A stretch of 47,249 nucleotides of DNA from Mangrovicoccus sp. HB161399 (GTDB lineage Bacteria > Pseudomonadota > Alphaproteobacteria > Rhodobacterales > Rhodobacteraceae), in contig NZ_JAATVU010000045.1 in assembly GCF_013184745.1 (NCBI RefSeq), forward strand, positions 1-47,249, given 5' to 3'. Shown piece after piece: positions 1 through 8,195 of the stretch (within the stretch, counting starts at the first letter, position 1; every line of letters starts with the position of its first letter). The notes beneath the pieces are model-generated. The model saw only the letters and a list, made by a program, of their open reading frames with translations. It searched no databases and was not told the DNA's origin. Position numbers and translations under genes: made by a program.

Positions 1-445
1 GCGCGGCCGCCGGGTCGGCATGCATCCGGACCCCGCAGGCGGCGCGCTTCCCGCGGCGGCCGTCCTCCAGCTTGTGCCCGGCCGGGAGGGCGAGCCCGGC
101 CTTCTCCGGGGCCGCGCCTGAAGTTGACTTCCGTGGCGTCCTGCAGGATCGGGACGGGACCGCCGGCGGCCCGGATGCGCAGGGCGGACGCCGCGGAATG
201 CCCCCCGGGGATCCCGTCTCCGCTGGCAGTCCCGCCGGAGAGGAACCGGCGGGCGCCTCGGCGTCCGGCCGGTCCCGGACCGCCGCGGGCAGCGGCTTCC
301 CCGGCCGCTCCCCTAGGGCCCCGGGCATCGCCCCGAGCCTGCGGTCCAGCCGCCCGTCCCCCGGACCGCTCCCGGCGGCCTCCGGTTCCACCCGGCTCCG
401 TGCCAGGCCCGCACCCCGCGCATCCGGTGCCGCATGGCGGCTCAT
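1..445 (-). pseudogene. N-terminal remnant of a Tn5/IS4-like transposase
   Basis: Read on the minus strand from an ATG at 445, the sequence resembles the N-terminal DNA-binding domain of Tn5/IS4-type transposases: GDGRLDRRLGAM, then ERPGKPLPAAVRD, then (after a one-base shift near position 245) RRFLSGG, GHSAASALRIRAAGG and the first catalytic motif region, ILQDATEVNF. The family usually reads QDTTE here, so Asp is kept and Thr has become Ala. The copy continues past the left edge of the window. The shift means it cannot make a normal protein. Assignment rests on motif order alone. Confidence 0.6.
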
Positions 446-498
446 GACCCTATCGCCGCCGCCAGGGCCAGGGCTGGCAGGCGAACCAATTCACCGCA

Positions 499-1558
499 TC
501 AACTTGCGGGGAACTGCAAGTCCGGCGGGGCGGATACTGCGTTCCGCATCGGCGTGCCGTAGACGCCGCCATACTTGAGCATGGCCCAGATCCCGCGCGC
601 TGTCTTGTTCGCGACCGGGACCGTGGCAACATTTGCCGGGCGTCGGCCACGCAGCCGGGCGAGCCACGTCCAGGATTTTCTCCGCCAGCGCATGATCGAC
701 CTGCTGCCGTGGATCAGCAGGCGGCGCAGGTAGCCATTGCCGCGCTTGCTGATCCCGCCGAGACGATCGACGCAGGCTGTGGAATGCTGCCGCGGCACGA
801 GGCTCCGCCAGGCCGCCAAGTGGCGGCCGGACTTATAGTCGTCCGCGGCGCGGGCCGATGCGACGATTGCCGTCGCTTTGACGACGCCGACGCCCGGGAT
901 CGTCATGATCCGCTTGCAGGCCTCGTCCTGCGCGGCGAGGGAAACGTGCCCCTTGTCGATGGATGCCAGCTTTTCGGCAACCTGCTCGAGCTGCTCGACG
1001 AGATAGGGCAGCGCCTGCCGCGCAGCCATGGGCAGGCGGGTGTCTTCCTCGTCCCCGATCACGTCGACCAGAAGCTTCACGCGATGGGCGCGCCGAGGCC
1101 CGACAACGCCGAATTCCGCCAGGTGGCCACGGATCCCGTTGATCGCCTGCGTGCGCTGCCGGATTAGCATCTCCCGCACGCGATGCATCGCCAGGATTTC
1201 CTGCTTGCTCTCCTCCTTGACGGGCGCGAAGCGCATGGACGGCCGGGTCATGGCCTCGCAGATAGCTTCCGCGTCCGCCGCATCGTTCTTGTTCGCCTTG
1301 ACGTAAGGCCGGACATATTGCGCGGGCAGCAGCTCACGTCGTGGCCGAGGCTCCGGAGAGTCCGGGCCCAGCAATGCTGCCGGGACAGGCTTCGAGGCCG
1401 ATCTGGCAAGGCGGCAACGCCCTGAAGAACGGCTCCACCTCCTCGCGCTTGAGCTTCCTGCGCGAGACCGGCTTGCCCTCGCAGTCGGCGGCGTGGACCT
1501 GAAAGACGGACTTGGCGATGTCCAGCACGACAAGGGCAATGGGTTCTGGAATGTTCAA
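499..1558 (-). pseudogene. IS110-family transposase, frameshifted
   Basis: An IS110-type transposase broken by two small indels. The likely start is TTG at 1558, preceded by GAGAGGAG. The first part (LNIPEPIALVVLDIAKSVF) carries the first Asp of the DEDD nuclease fold. Reading frame is lost near the codons for GLEACPGS, briefly resumes as HCWARTLRSLGHDV, shifts again, and then runs openly as LLPAQYVRPYVKANKNDAA through the Transposase_20 region (TIPGVGVVKATAIVASA, then LGGISKRGNGYLRRLL) to the stop at 499. The C-terminus is complete. It lies about 120 bp downstream of lpxB on the same strand. IS110 elements lack clear terminal repeats, so element ends were not set. Confidence 0.85.
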
Positions 1559-1678
1559 TCTCCTCTCATGGCAATCTGCCGCTCCGGTTGCACCAACGTT
1601 TCCATTCCGGGCGAGAGGGGGCATCCATGCCATCATGGCTGAGCGCCCCGGTCAGGACCAGCGTCGCAAATTCCGCGG

Positions 1679-2866
1679 TCAGGCGGCAGGATGGCCGATG
1701 CCGTCGAGCACCGCCCGCGCCGCCCTCAGCCCGGGCGGCGGGCCGCCGCGCCCCAGCCGCTCCATCGTCAGCCGCGCCGCCTCGCGCTGCGGCCCCGCAT
1801 CGGCAAGCACCTGCAGCAGCGCCTCGGCGATCGGCTCGGGGCGGCAGTTCTCCATCAGGAATTCCGGCACCACGCGGCTTTCCGAGACCAGGTTCACCAG
1901 CGTCACCGTGTCGATCAGCGCCATGCGCTTCATGATCGCGTTGGTGAGGCGCGTGAAGGTATAGGCGATCACCATCGGCGTGTCGGTGGCGGCCAGTTCC
2001 AGGCTCACCGTGCCGGACGCGGCCAGCGCGGCATCCGCGGCGGCGAAGGCGGCGGCTTTCTCCATCAGCGTGCTGCCGCGGGTCGGATCGAGGATCAGCG
2101 GCTTGACCGTCCAGCCGGCCGTCACCTCGCGCACCAAATCGGCCACCGGCGCGGCGGCGGGCAGCACGAAGCGCGCCCGCGGCTCCTTCGCGGCCACCCC
2201 GGCAATGGCCGGACCGAAGATCGGCGCCAGCCGCGAGACCTCGCCCTTGCGCGAGCCCGGAAGCACCAGCACCAGCGGCGCATCCGGCGCGATGCCGTGG
2301 CTGGTGCGGAAGCGGCGCGCCGCCTCCGGCCCGGGCTGCTGTTCGGCCGCGACCGGGTGGCCGACAAAATCGCAGCGCATCCCTTCGGCCTCCATGAAGG
2401 GCGGCTCGAAGGGCAGCAGCGCCAGCACCTGGTCGATCATCTGCGCCATCTTCTTCGCCCGGCCCGGCCGCCAGGCCCAGACCGACGGGGCGACATAGTG
2501 GATCGTGCGGATTTCCGGCGCCTTCGCCTTCACCAGCTTCGCCACCCGCAGCGAGAAATCCGGTGCATCGATGGTGACCAGCGCATCGGGCTTCGTGGCT
2601 ACGACATGCTCGGCCGTTTCGTGCAGCCGCCGCCGCAGGTCCATGTAGCGCGGCAGAACCTCGGCCAGCCCCATGACGCTGAGCTCGTCCATCGGGAAGA
2701 GGCTCGGCACGCCCGCCGCCTGCATCAGCGGACCGGCCACGCCGTCGAACCGGATGCCCGGCACGAGATCGCGCAGCCCGGCCGCCAGCGCGCCGCCGAG
2801 CGCGTCTCCGGACGGCTCGCCCGCCAGCAGGAACAGCCGCGGCGGCGGCGCGCTCAGATCGCCCAT
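1679..2866 (-). CDS. lpxB: Lipid-A-disaccharide synthase
   Basis: This glycosyltransferase (GT19) joins UDP-2,3-diacylglucosamine to lipid X, giving the beta-1,6 disaccharide of lipid A at the inner face of the cytoplasmic membrane. The 395-residue protein starts at an ATG overlapping the end of lpxI by 13 bp. It shows the family signatures GEPSGD (residues 16-21), VAPSVWAWRPGR, LPGSRKGE and ASGTVSLELA followed by TPMVIAY. Length is normal for the family. It is the last gene of the pyrH-to-lpxB run and its overlapping start suggests translational coupling to lpxI, which supplies its substrate. An IS110 remnant lies just downstream but does not cut the gene. Confidence 0.96.
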   Translation of the reverse strand: MGDLSAPPPRLFLLAGEPSGDALGGALAAGLRDLVPGIRFDGVAGPLMQAAGVPSLFPMDELSVMGLAEVLPRYMDLRRRLHETAEHVVATKPDALVTIDAPDFSLRVAKLVKAKAPEIRTIHYVAPSVWAWRPGRAKKMAQMIDQVLALLPFEPPFMEAEGMRCDFVGHPVAAEQQPGPEAARRFRTSHGIAPDAPLVLVLPGSRKGEVSRLAPIFGPAIAGVAAKEPRARFVLPAAAPVADLVREVTAGWTVKPLILDPTRGSTLMEKAAAFAAADAALAASGTVSLELAATDTPMVIAYTFTRLTNAIMKRMALIDTVTLVNLVSESRVVPEFLMENCRPEPIAEALLQVLADAGPQREAARLTMERLGRGGPPPGLRAARAVLDGIGHPAA

Positions 2867-3672
2867 ATGCTGATCCCCTTCTCTTCCGCCAGCCGGACCG
2901 CCTCGCCCGCATCGAGCACCATCACGCGGCCCGCTTCGAGACAGATGCCGTCGAGCCCCGCCGCGGCAACCCCGGCCACGGTCGCGGGACCGATCACCGG
3001 CATGTCGGCGCGCATCTCCTGCCCGGGCTTGGCGACCTTGACGAAGGTGCCCCCGGTCTCGGGGCGGCGCTCGGGGCGGTGGCGCGCCACGTCCGACAGC
3101 AGCGCGTCGGTGCCGTAGATCGACTCGATGCCGAGGCATAGCCCGCGCGCCACGACACAGGCCTGCGCCACGTCCTGGGCGCCTATGGCCGACAGGATGG
3201 CGCGGCCGCGCTCTGCGTCGCGAGCCTGTGCCTCCGAGGGGGCATTCCGGGTCATGGCACCGGCGGAGGCGACGAAGTCCGGCAGGAATTCATGCGCGCC
3301 GCGGATGCGGAACCCGTTCTCCTCGAAGATCGCGATCACCATCCGCAGCAGCGCGTCGTCTCCCGCCTTCAGCCCGCGGAAGATGCGCGGCACCAGCCGC
3401 AGGGTCTTCAGGTCGAAGCGGCGGGGATCGAAATCGGGGCGGTGGAGGATGCCGGCCATCGCAACCTCCTCGACCCCATGGGCGCGCAGCCCGCGGAACA
3501 GCGCGCCGAGGCGCTCGACACGGAAGGGCACGACCGGATGGTTTCCGGGAACGCCGGAGGGATGGCCCTCCATCTCGGCCAGCACCACGCCGCGCCCGGA
3601 GGCGGCGACCGCACCGGCCAGCGCGACGGGAAGGCCGCCCTGCCCGGCGATGATGCCAAGGGGACCGGCCAC
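2854..3672 (-). CDS. lpxI: UDP-2,3-diacylglucosamine pyrophosphatase LpxI
   Basis: LpxI (DUF1009 family) hydrolyses UDP-2,3-diacylglucosamine to lipid X and UMP, the step done by LpxH in enterics. The 272-residue protein begins MAGPLGIIAGQGGLPVALA, the glycine-rich N-terminal signature of the family, and has the C-terminal domain with TGGTFVKVAKPGQEMRADMP and GPATV near residues 205-235, the part that binds product in the Caulobacter enzyme. It sits between lpxA (4 bp gap) and lpxB (13 bp overlap). Presence of LpxI and not LpxH is typical of alphaproteobacteria. No anomalies seen. Confidence 0.95.
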   Translation of the reverse strand: MAGPLGIIAGQGGLPVALAGAVAASGRGVVLAEMEGHPSGVPGNHPVVPFRVERLGALFRGLRAHGVEEVAMAGILHRPDFDPRRFDLKTLRLVPRIFRGLKAGDDALLRMVIAIFEENGFRIRGAHEFLPDFVASAGAMTRNAPSEAQARDAERGRAILSAIGAQDVAQACVVARGLCLGIESIYGTDALLSDVARHRPERRPETGGTFVKVAKPGQEMRADMPVIGPATVAGVAAAGLDGICLEAGRVMVLDAGEAVRLAEEKGISIWAI

Positions 3673-3676
3673 CGGC

Positions 3677-4474
3677 TCAGCGCGGGGTCAGGAAGGACCG
3701 GTCGGTCTGACCGAGGATGAACTCGACGATGTCGCGCACATACTGGCTCTCGGTTTCGTCTGCGAGCCTGCGGGCCCGGTCGAGGAAGGCGCCCTCGCCC
3801 TGGGCCAGCATCTGGTAGGCGGCGCGCAGCGCGGTGATGTCCGAGCGTGCCACGCCCTTGCGCTTCAGCCCCACCAGGTTTAGCCCGTCCAGCTCGCCGC
3901 GCGGCGCCTGCACCAGCCCGTAGGGGATCACGTCGTTGGTCACCATCGTGACTGCGCCGATGATCGCGCCCTTGCCGATGCGCACCCATTGGTGGATGCC
4001 CGAGAGCCCGCCGATGATCACGTCGTCATCGATCCGGCAATGCCCGGCCAGAGCGGCCTGGTTGGCCATGATCACCCGGTTGCCGACGATCACGTCATGG
4101 CCGACATGGGAGCCGGTCATGAACAGGCAGTCGTCGCCCACCTGGGTGATCCCGCCGCCGCCCTCGGTGCCGGTGTTCATCGTCACGCCCTCGCGGATGC
4201 GGTTGCGCTTGCCGACGACAAGGCGGGTTTCCTCGCCCTTGAACTTCAGGTCCTGCGGGATCTCGCCCACCACTGCGCCGGGGAAGATCACCGTGTCCTC
4301 GCCCACCTCGGTCAGGCCGGTGACGACGGCATGGCTCTTCAGGTGCACGCCGGGGCCGAGCACGACCTTGGGCCCGACAAGGGAGAACGGGCCGACGATG
4401 GCGCCCGCGCCGATCTCGGCGCCGGGTTCGACCACGGCCGAAGGATGGACCTGCGCGGTTTGGTGGATGCTCAA
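3677..4474 (-). CDS. lpxA: Acyl-ACP--UDP-N-acetylglucosamine O-acyltransferase
   Basis: LpxA makes the first lipid A intermediate by moving a 3-hydroxyacyl chain from ACP to UDP-GlcNAc. The 265-residue protein has the left-handed beta-helix hexapeptide repeats (for example PGAEIGAGAIVGPFSLVG) over the first 190 residues and a helical C-terminal tail. The catalytic base is His126 in GSHVGHD, matching E. coli His125; His123 matches the second conserved His. It follows fabZ by 4 bp. FabZ and LpxA compete for 3-hydroxyacyl-ACP, and their adjacency is conserved widely in Gram-negative bacteria. Confidence 0.97.
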   Translation of the reverse strand: MSIHQTAQVHPSAVVEPGAEIGAGAIVGPFSLVGPKVVLGPGVHLKSHAVVTGLTEVGEDTVIFPGAVVGEIPQDLKFKGEETRLVVGKRNRIREGVTMNTGTEGGGGITQVGDDCLFMTGSHVGHDVIVGNRVIMANQAALAGHCRIDDDVIIGGLSGIHQWVRIGKGAIIGAVTMVTNDVIPYGLVQAPRGELDGLNLVGLKRKGVARSDITALRAAYQMLAQGEGAFLDRARRLADETESQYVRDIVEFILGQTDRSFLTPR

Positions 4475-4478
4475 GAGA

Positions 4479-4937
4479 TCACTCCTTGGGGACGTCGATC
4501 ATGGCCATGAATTCGCATTCGCAGGCGGTTTCGCCGTCGACCGAAGCCACGCCCTTGAATTTCCACACCTTGCCGCCGCCACGCAGCGCCTCGACCGACA
4601 GCATCAGCTGGTCGCCCGGTGTCACCTTGCGGCGGAACTTGCACTTGTCGACGCCCATGAAATAGACCAGCGCGTTCTTGCCCACGAGGTCGAGCGACAG
4701 GCCGACCAGCACGGAGGCTGTCTGGGCCAGCGCCTCGATCTGCAGCACGCCCGGGAAGATCGGGGTCGCCGGGAAATGGCCGGTGAACTGCGGCTCGTTC
4801 ATGGTGACGTTCTTGATGCCGGTCGCGGATTTCGACGCCACGATGTCCTTCACCCGGTCCACCAGCAGGAACGGGTAGCGGTGCGGGATCACCTTCTGGA
4901 TCAGGTCGATATCGGCGGTGGCGGGGCAATCGGTCAT
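4479..4937 (-). CDS. fabZ: 3-hydroxyacyl-[ACP] dehydratase FabZ
   Basis: FabZ dehydrates beta-hydroxyacyl-ACP to trans-2-enoyl-ACP in fatty acid elongation. The 152-residue hot-dog-fold protein carries the catalytic His in [12 protein letters not shown] and the catalytic Glu in [10 protein letters not shown], as expected for FabZ. N-terminal [20 protein letters not shown] is also diagnostic. Start ATG at 4937 lies 73 bp from the end of skp, the largest gap in this half of the cluster, and 4 bp separate its stop from lpxA. Cytoplasmic. Confidence 0.97.
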   Translation of the reverse strand: MTDCPATADIDLIQKVIPHRYPFLLVDRVKDIVASKSATGIKNVTMNEPQFTGHFPATPIFPGVLQIEALAQTASVLVGLSLDLVGKNALVYFMGVDKCKFRRKVTPGDQLMLSVEALRGGGKVWKFKGVASVDGETACECEFMAMIDVPKE

Positions 4938-5010
4938 GGTCGTCCTGTCTTCGGGATCAGATGCGCTTGGGCCAAGGGGTTAGCAAGCGGCGCGCAGCGG
5001 GGCAAGCGGC

Positions 5011-5742
5011 TCAGTCGCCGTCCTGTGCCGAGCCGCCCTGCCCGGGCACCGCCATCGGCCGCAGCATCCGCGGCGTCGGGCGCAGCTCGGGGCTGGGCTC
5101 GGCCGGGCCGAGCGAGCTGGCGCCGTTGCCGATTTCCGCGTCGAGCCGCTTCACCGCCTCCTCGGTGATGTCGACCACGTCGAAGGCCATCAGCACGACG
5201 GTGTTGTCGAGGATCACCTGCGCGCCGCGGTCCTGGGCGATCTCGGCGAGGATCGGCGCCGCGCGGTTGACGAAGTTCTGCCGCTCGGTGTCGAGCCGCT
5301 GCTGCAGGTTCCGCGCCTTGCGGTCCTGCTCCTGGCGCAGGCGCTGGACCTTCTCGTCGAAATCCGCGGCGAGCTTCTCGAATTCGGCGGCGGGCGTCGC
5401 CCCGCGCCGGTCGGTCAGCTCCTGCTCCTCGGCGGTCAGCTCGGCCTCTATGCGGCGGTTCTCGGCGGCCAGCGCGTTGCGGTCGCGCTCCAGCTCGGCG
5501 ACGATCCGCTTGCCGAGCGCGCTCTGCGAGAACATCGCCTCCTGGTTCAGGGTCAGCACCGGGCTCGGCGCCGCCTGCGGGACGGCTGCCGCCAGGCTCC
5601 CGGCGGGCGCCGCCGGGGGGACGGCCGTGGCCGGCGCATCCTCCTGCGCCGCGGCGCCCCCGGCTGCCAGAAGCAGGCCGAGGAGCAGCGCGGCCTCAGA
5701 ATTTCGTCGAGATCGAGAAGTCGAAGTTCTGCTCTTCGTCAT
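5011..5742 (-). CDS. skp: OmpH/Skp-family periplasmic chaperone
   Basis: Skp-like chaperone that keeps outer-membrane beta-barrels soluble in the periplasm before handover to BamA. The 243-residue reading has a basic N-terminus, the hydrophobic run AALLLGLLLAAGG and a likely cleavage site after GAAA, a Pro/Ala linker, then an OmpH coiled-coil region (about residues 65-200: VLTLNQEAMFSQSALGKRI, then alternating charged helices) and a Pro-rich tail. The start must lie inside bamA: the only usable initiation codon before the signal peptide is the ATG at 5742, 47 bp upstream of the bamA stop, preceded by AAGGAAG at about 4 nt. This gives an unusually long n-region. The tail after residue 210 is low complexity. 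Confidence 0.88.
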   Translation of the reverse strand: MTKSRTSTSRSRRNSEAALLLGLLLAAGGAAAQEDAPATAVPPAAPAGSLAAAVPQAAPSPVLTLNQEAMFSQSALGKRIVAELERDRNALAAENRRIEAELTAEEQELTDRRGATPAAEFEKLAADFDEKVQRLRQEQDRKARNLQQRLDTERQNFVNRAAPILAEIAQDRGAQVILDNTVVLMAFDVVDITEEAVKRLDAEIGNGASSLGPAEPSPELRPTPRMLRPMAVPGQGGSAQDGD

Positions 5743-8053
5743 AGTCTTCCTTCATCACCGCCCTGGTGAAGTCGAAGCGCAGCGGCCCCAGCGGCGTGGT
5801 CCAGAACAGCGACGCGCCCAGCACCGCCCGCAGGTGGAAGCTGTCATCCACTTCGCCCTCGGTGCCCTGGGTGTTGTCCAGTCCCCAGACCGAGCCGGTA
5901 TCGAAGAACACGCCGCCGCGGACGCCGTATTCCTCGGGCAGGCCCAGCGGAAAGTCCATCTCGGTGCGCAGCGCGGTGTAGTAGTTGCCGCCGAGCGCGT
6001 CCTCGTTGGTGGCCGTCAGGTCACGCGGGCCGAAGCCGTTGCGGTCGAAGCCGCGGACCCGGCGCCCCGCGCCGAAGCGGTCGATGATCCGCGTGTCCTG
6101 GCCGTTCAGCGCGGCGATCGCCCCGCCCTGAAGTTCGGCGCGCAGGTTCAGGTCGGTGCCCATCAGCTTGGTCTCGCCGAGCAGCGAGGCGGTGGTGCGG
6201 ATGTAGTCGCTGTCGCCGCCGAGCCCCGCGAGGTCCTGGGAGAACTGGAAGCGGATGCCCGCATCCGGGTTGATGCCGACGCGGCGGGTGTCGAAGGTGT
6301 AGGTGTAGCCGATCGAGCTGGTCAGCCGGTCGCCCTCTTCCTCTTGCAGGATGATCGAGCTGCCGTTGTCGCTGGTGCCCTCGGTGCCGGTATCGACGTC
6401 GTAGAGGTCCTCCTGCGCCAGCCGGTAGCGGACGCTGAGGCGGGAATAGTCGCTGAGATTGAAGCCCAGCGAGGGCTGGATGCCGATTTCCCGGGTGCTG
6501 TAGTCGGAGCTCCACTGGTCGGTCGAGGTGTAGAAGGCCTCCATCGTGCCTGACACGTCCCGGCCCAGAAGCGCGGGCTCGGTGAAGCGCAGGCTGCCCG
6601 CGGCGTTGTCGACGCCGCCCGAGACCGAGAAGGACAGCTGCTGGCCGCGGCCGAGGAAGTTGCGCTCGGACAGGTTGAACGTGCCGCCGAAGCCGTCGCC
6701 GACCGAGTAGTTGATGCCGAAGCCGATCTGGCCGGTGGGCTGCTCGTCGACATTCACGTCGATGATGACGCGGTCGGGCGCGGTGCCGTCGCGCGGCTGC
6801 ACGTCGGCCTTGGAGAAGAAGTTCAGCGCGCGGATGCGCGAGGCGGCGTTGCGGATCTCGCGCGGGTTGAAGGGGTCGCCCTCGACCGTGTCGAACTGGC
6901 GGCGGATCACCTCGTCGCGGGTCGAGGAGTTGCCCTCGATGTCGATCCGCTCGACGAAGATGCGCGGGCCGCGGGTCAGCGTGTAGGTCAGGTCCAGCGT
7001 CTGGGTTTCCGGGTTGCGCTGGATGCGCGGATCGACCCGGATGAAGTCGTAGCCGTCCATGATCGCCTTGCGCTCGAGCCGCGCGATGCCGTCGTCGATG
7101 CGCACCGGCGAATAGAGCTGCCCGGGCTTCGTGCGGACGATGCCGTCGAAGGCGGCGGCTTCGATCTCGGGCACCTCGGAGGCCAGCCCGACCTTGCCGA
7201 AGCGGTATTGCTGGCCCTCGCGCACATTGAACGTGATGAAGAACGCGTTGCGCTCGCGCGAGAATTCGGTGGAGACCGAGGTCACCTCGAAATCGACGAA
7301 GCCGCGGGCGCGGTAGAAGTCGGTCAGCACCTGCCGGTCATAGGCGATGCGGTCCTCGACATAGCTGTCGCGGGCAACGAGCGCGCGGAACAGCCCGGCC
7401 TGCTTGGTGCCAAGCACGTTGCGCAGCCGGCGGTCGGTGAAGCTCTTGTTGCCGACGAAGGCGATGCGCTCGACCTCGACCACGGCGCTCTCGGTGACCT
7501 CGAAGACCAGGTCGACGCGGTTCTGGCTGCGCGGAATGATCCGCGGCGTCACGATGGCGCCCAGCCGCCCGGCCTGGCGGTAGGCCTCGGCGATGGTGCG
7601 GGCGTCGTTCTCGGCATCCGAGGGGCTGTAGACGCGGCGCGACTTGGTGGTCAGCAGCGGCATCAGCACGTCGTCGTCGATCCGGCGGTTGCCTTCGATC
7701 GAGATCTGGTTGACCGTCGGGAATTCCTTGACGGTGATGGTCAGCACGGTGCCGGAGAGGTCGAAATCGACCGTCTCGAACAGGCCCGACCCCATGATCC
7801 GCTGGTAGGCGGCGTTGATCTGGCCGGTGGTCAGCGGCGTGCCCGTGCCGATCCCGGCATAGGTCAGGACCGAGCTGTCATCGACCCGGAGGTTGCCCTC
7901 GACCTCGATGCGCGACAGGCTCCGCCCGGCCTCCTGGGCGAGCACCGCTCCGACCGGCATGGTGGCCAGCGGCGCGGAAACCGCGAGCCAGGCCGTCATG
8001 CTCCATGCCACACTGTTCCGGAGACCGCTCCGCCTGTCCTGCTGCCGCGCCAT
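5696..8053 (-). CDS. bamA: Outer membrane protein assembly factor BamA
   Basis: Central subunit of the BAM complex, which folds beta-barrels into the outer membrane. The 785-residue protein has a long signal sequence ending near VGAVLAQ, five POTRA-like repeats (first one RIEVEGNLRVDDSSVLTYAG) to about residue 430, and a C-terminal 16-strand barrel ending in a Phe (DFSISTKF), the usual barrel-end signature. The barrel contains the loop-6 motif VRGFDRNGFGPRD; E. coli has VRGF. ATG at 8053 is chosen because GAGG sits about 6 nt upstream; a GTG two codons earlier is possible. It is followed by an overlapping skp gene. A candidate promoter lies just upstream. Confidence 0.97.
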   Translation of the reverse strand: MARQQDRRSGLRNSVAWSMTAWLAVSAPLATMPVGAVLAQEAGRSLSRIEVEGNLRVDDSSVLTYAGIGTGTPLTTGQINAAYQRIMGSGLFETVDFDLSGTVLTITVKEFPTVNQISIEGNRRIDDDVLMPLLTTKSRRVYSPSDAENDARTIAEAYRQAGRLGAIVTPRIIPRSQNRVDLVFEVTESAVVEVERIAFVGNKSFTDRRLRNVLGTKQAGLFRALVARDSYVEDRIAYDRQVLTDFYRARGFVDFEVTSVSTEFSRERNAFFITFNVREGQQYRFGKVGLASEVPEIEAAAFDGIVRTKPGQLYSPVRIDDGIARLERKAIMDGYDFIRVDPRIQRNPETQTLDLTYTLTRGPRIFVERIDIEGNSSTRDEVIRRQFDTVEGDPFNPREIRNAASRIRALNFFSKADVQPRDGTAPDRVIIDVNVDEQPTGQIGFGINYSVGDGFGGTFNLSERNFLGRGQQLSFSVSGGVDNAAGSLRFTEPALLGRDVSGTMEAFYTSTDQWSSDYSTREIGIQPSLGFNLSDYSRLSVRYRLAQEDLYDVDTGTEGTSDNGSSIILQEEEGDRLTSSIGYTYTFDTRRVGINPDAGIRFQFSQDLAGLGGDSDYIRTTASLLGETKLMGTDLNLRAELQGGAIAALNGQDTRIIDRFGAGRRVRGFDRNGFGPRDLTATNEDALGGNYYTALRTEMDFPLGLPEEYGVRGGVFFDTGSVWGLDNTQGTEGEVDDSFHLRAVLGASLFWTTPLGPLRFDFTRAVMKEDYDEEQNFDFSISTKF

Positions 8054-8085
8054 GCCCACCTCGAACCGTTTCTTGCCTTGTCCCG

Positions 8086-8114
8086 TCCGTAGACCGTGGC
8101 GGCGTGCTTGTCAA
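8086..8114 (-). promoter_or_regulatory. Candidate sigma-70 promoter for bamA
   Basis: On the minus strand TTGACA (8114-8109) is followed after 17 bp by TACGGA (8091-8086). The -35 is a perfect consensus; the -10 is weak, as is common in Rhodobacterales. Transcription would start near 8079, leaving a leader of about 26 nt before the bamA ATG. This would let bamA-skp and the lipid A genes be expressed apart from the upstream pyrH group. Confidence 0.4.
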
Positions 8115-8164
8115 AACGGCTTGCGGTTTCGGGGGTGCCATTTTTTGTGGCTGTGGCCGGCCGG

Positions 8165-8182
8165 CCCCCATCATGATGGGGG
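8165..8182. repeat. 18-bp perfect palindrome between rseP and bamA
   Basis: CCCCC-ATCATGAT-GGGGG is perfectly self-complementary with no loop. A further four-pair GGCC-type arm can form outside a small internal loop. No T-tract follows on either strand, so it does not look like an intrinsic terminator. It lies about 50 bp upstream of the candidate bamA -35 box and could be a protein-binding site. Confidence 0.5.
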
Positions 8183-8195
8183 TGCGGCCATTTCT

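Noticed and set aside
1566-2912. Minus-strand frame overlapping lpxB
   Set aside because: The lpxB frame carries all family motifs; this one is Ala/Gly/Arg-rich noise.
8165-8182. Palindrome as a terminator of rseP
   Set aside because: No loop and no T-tract on either strand.
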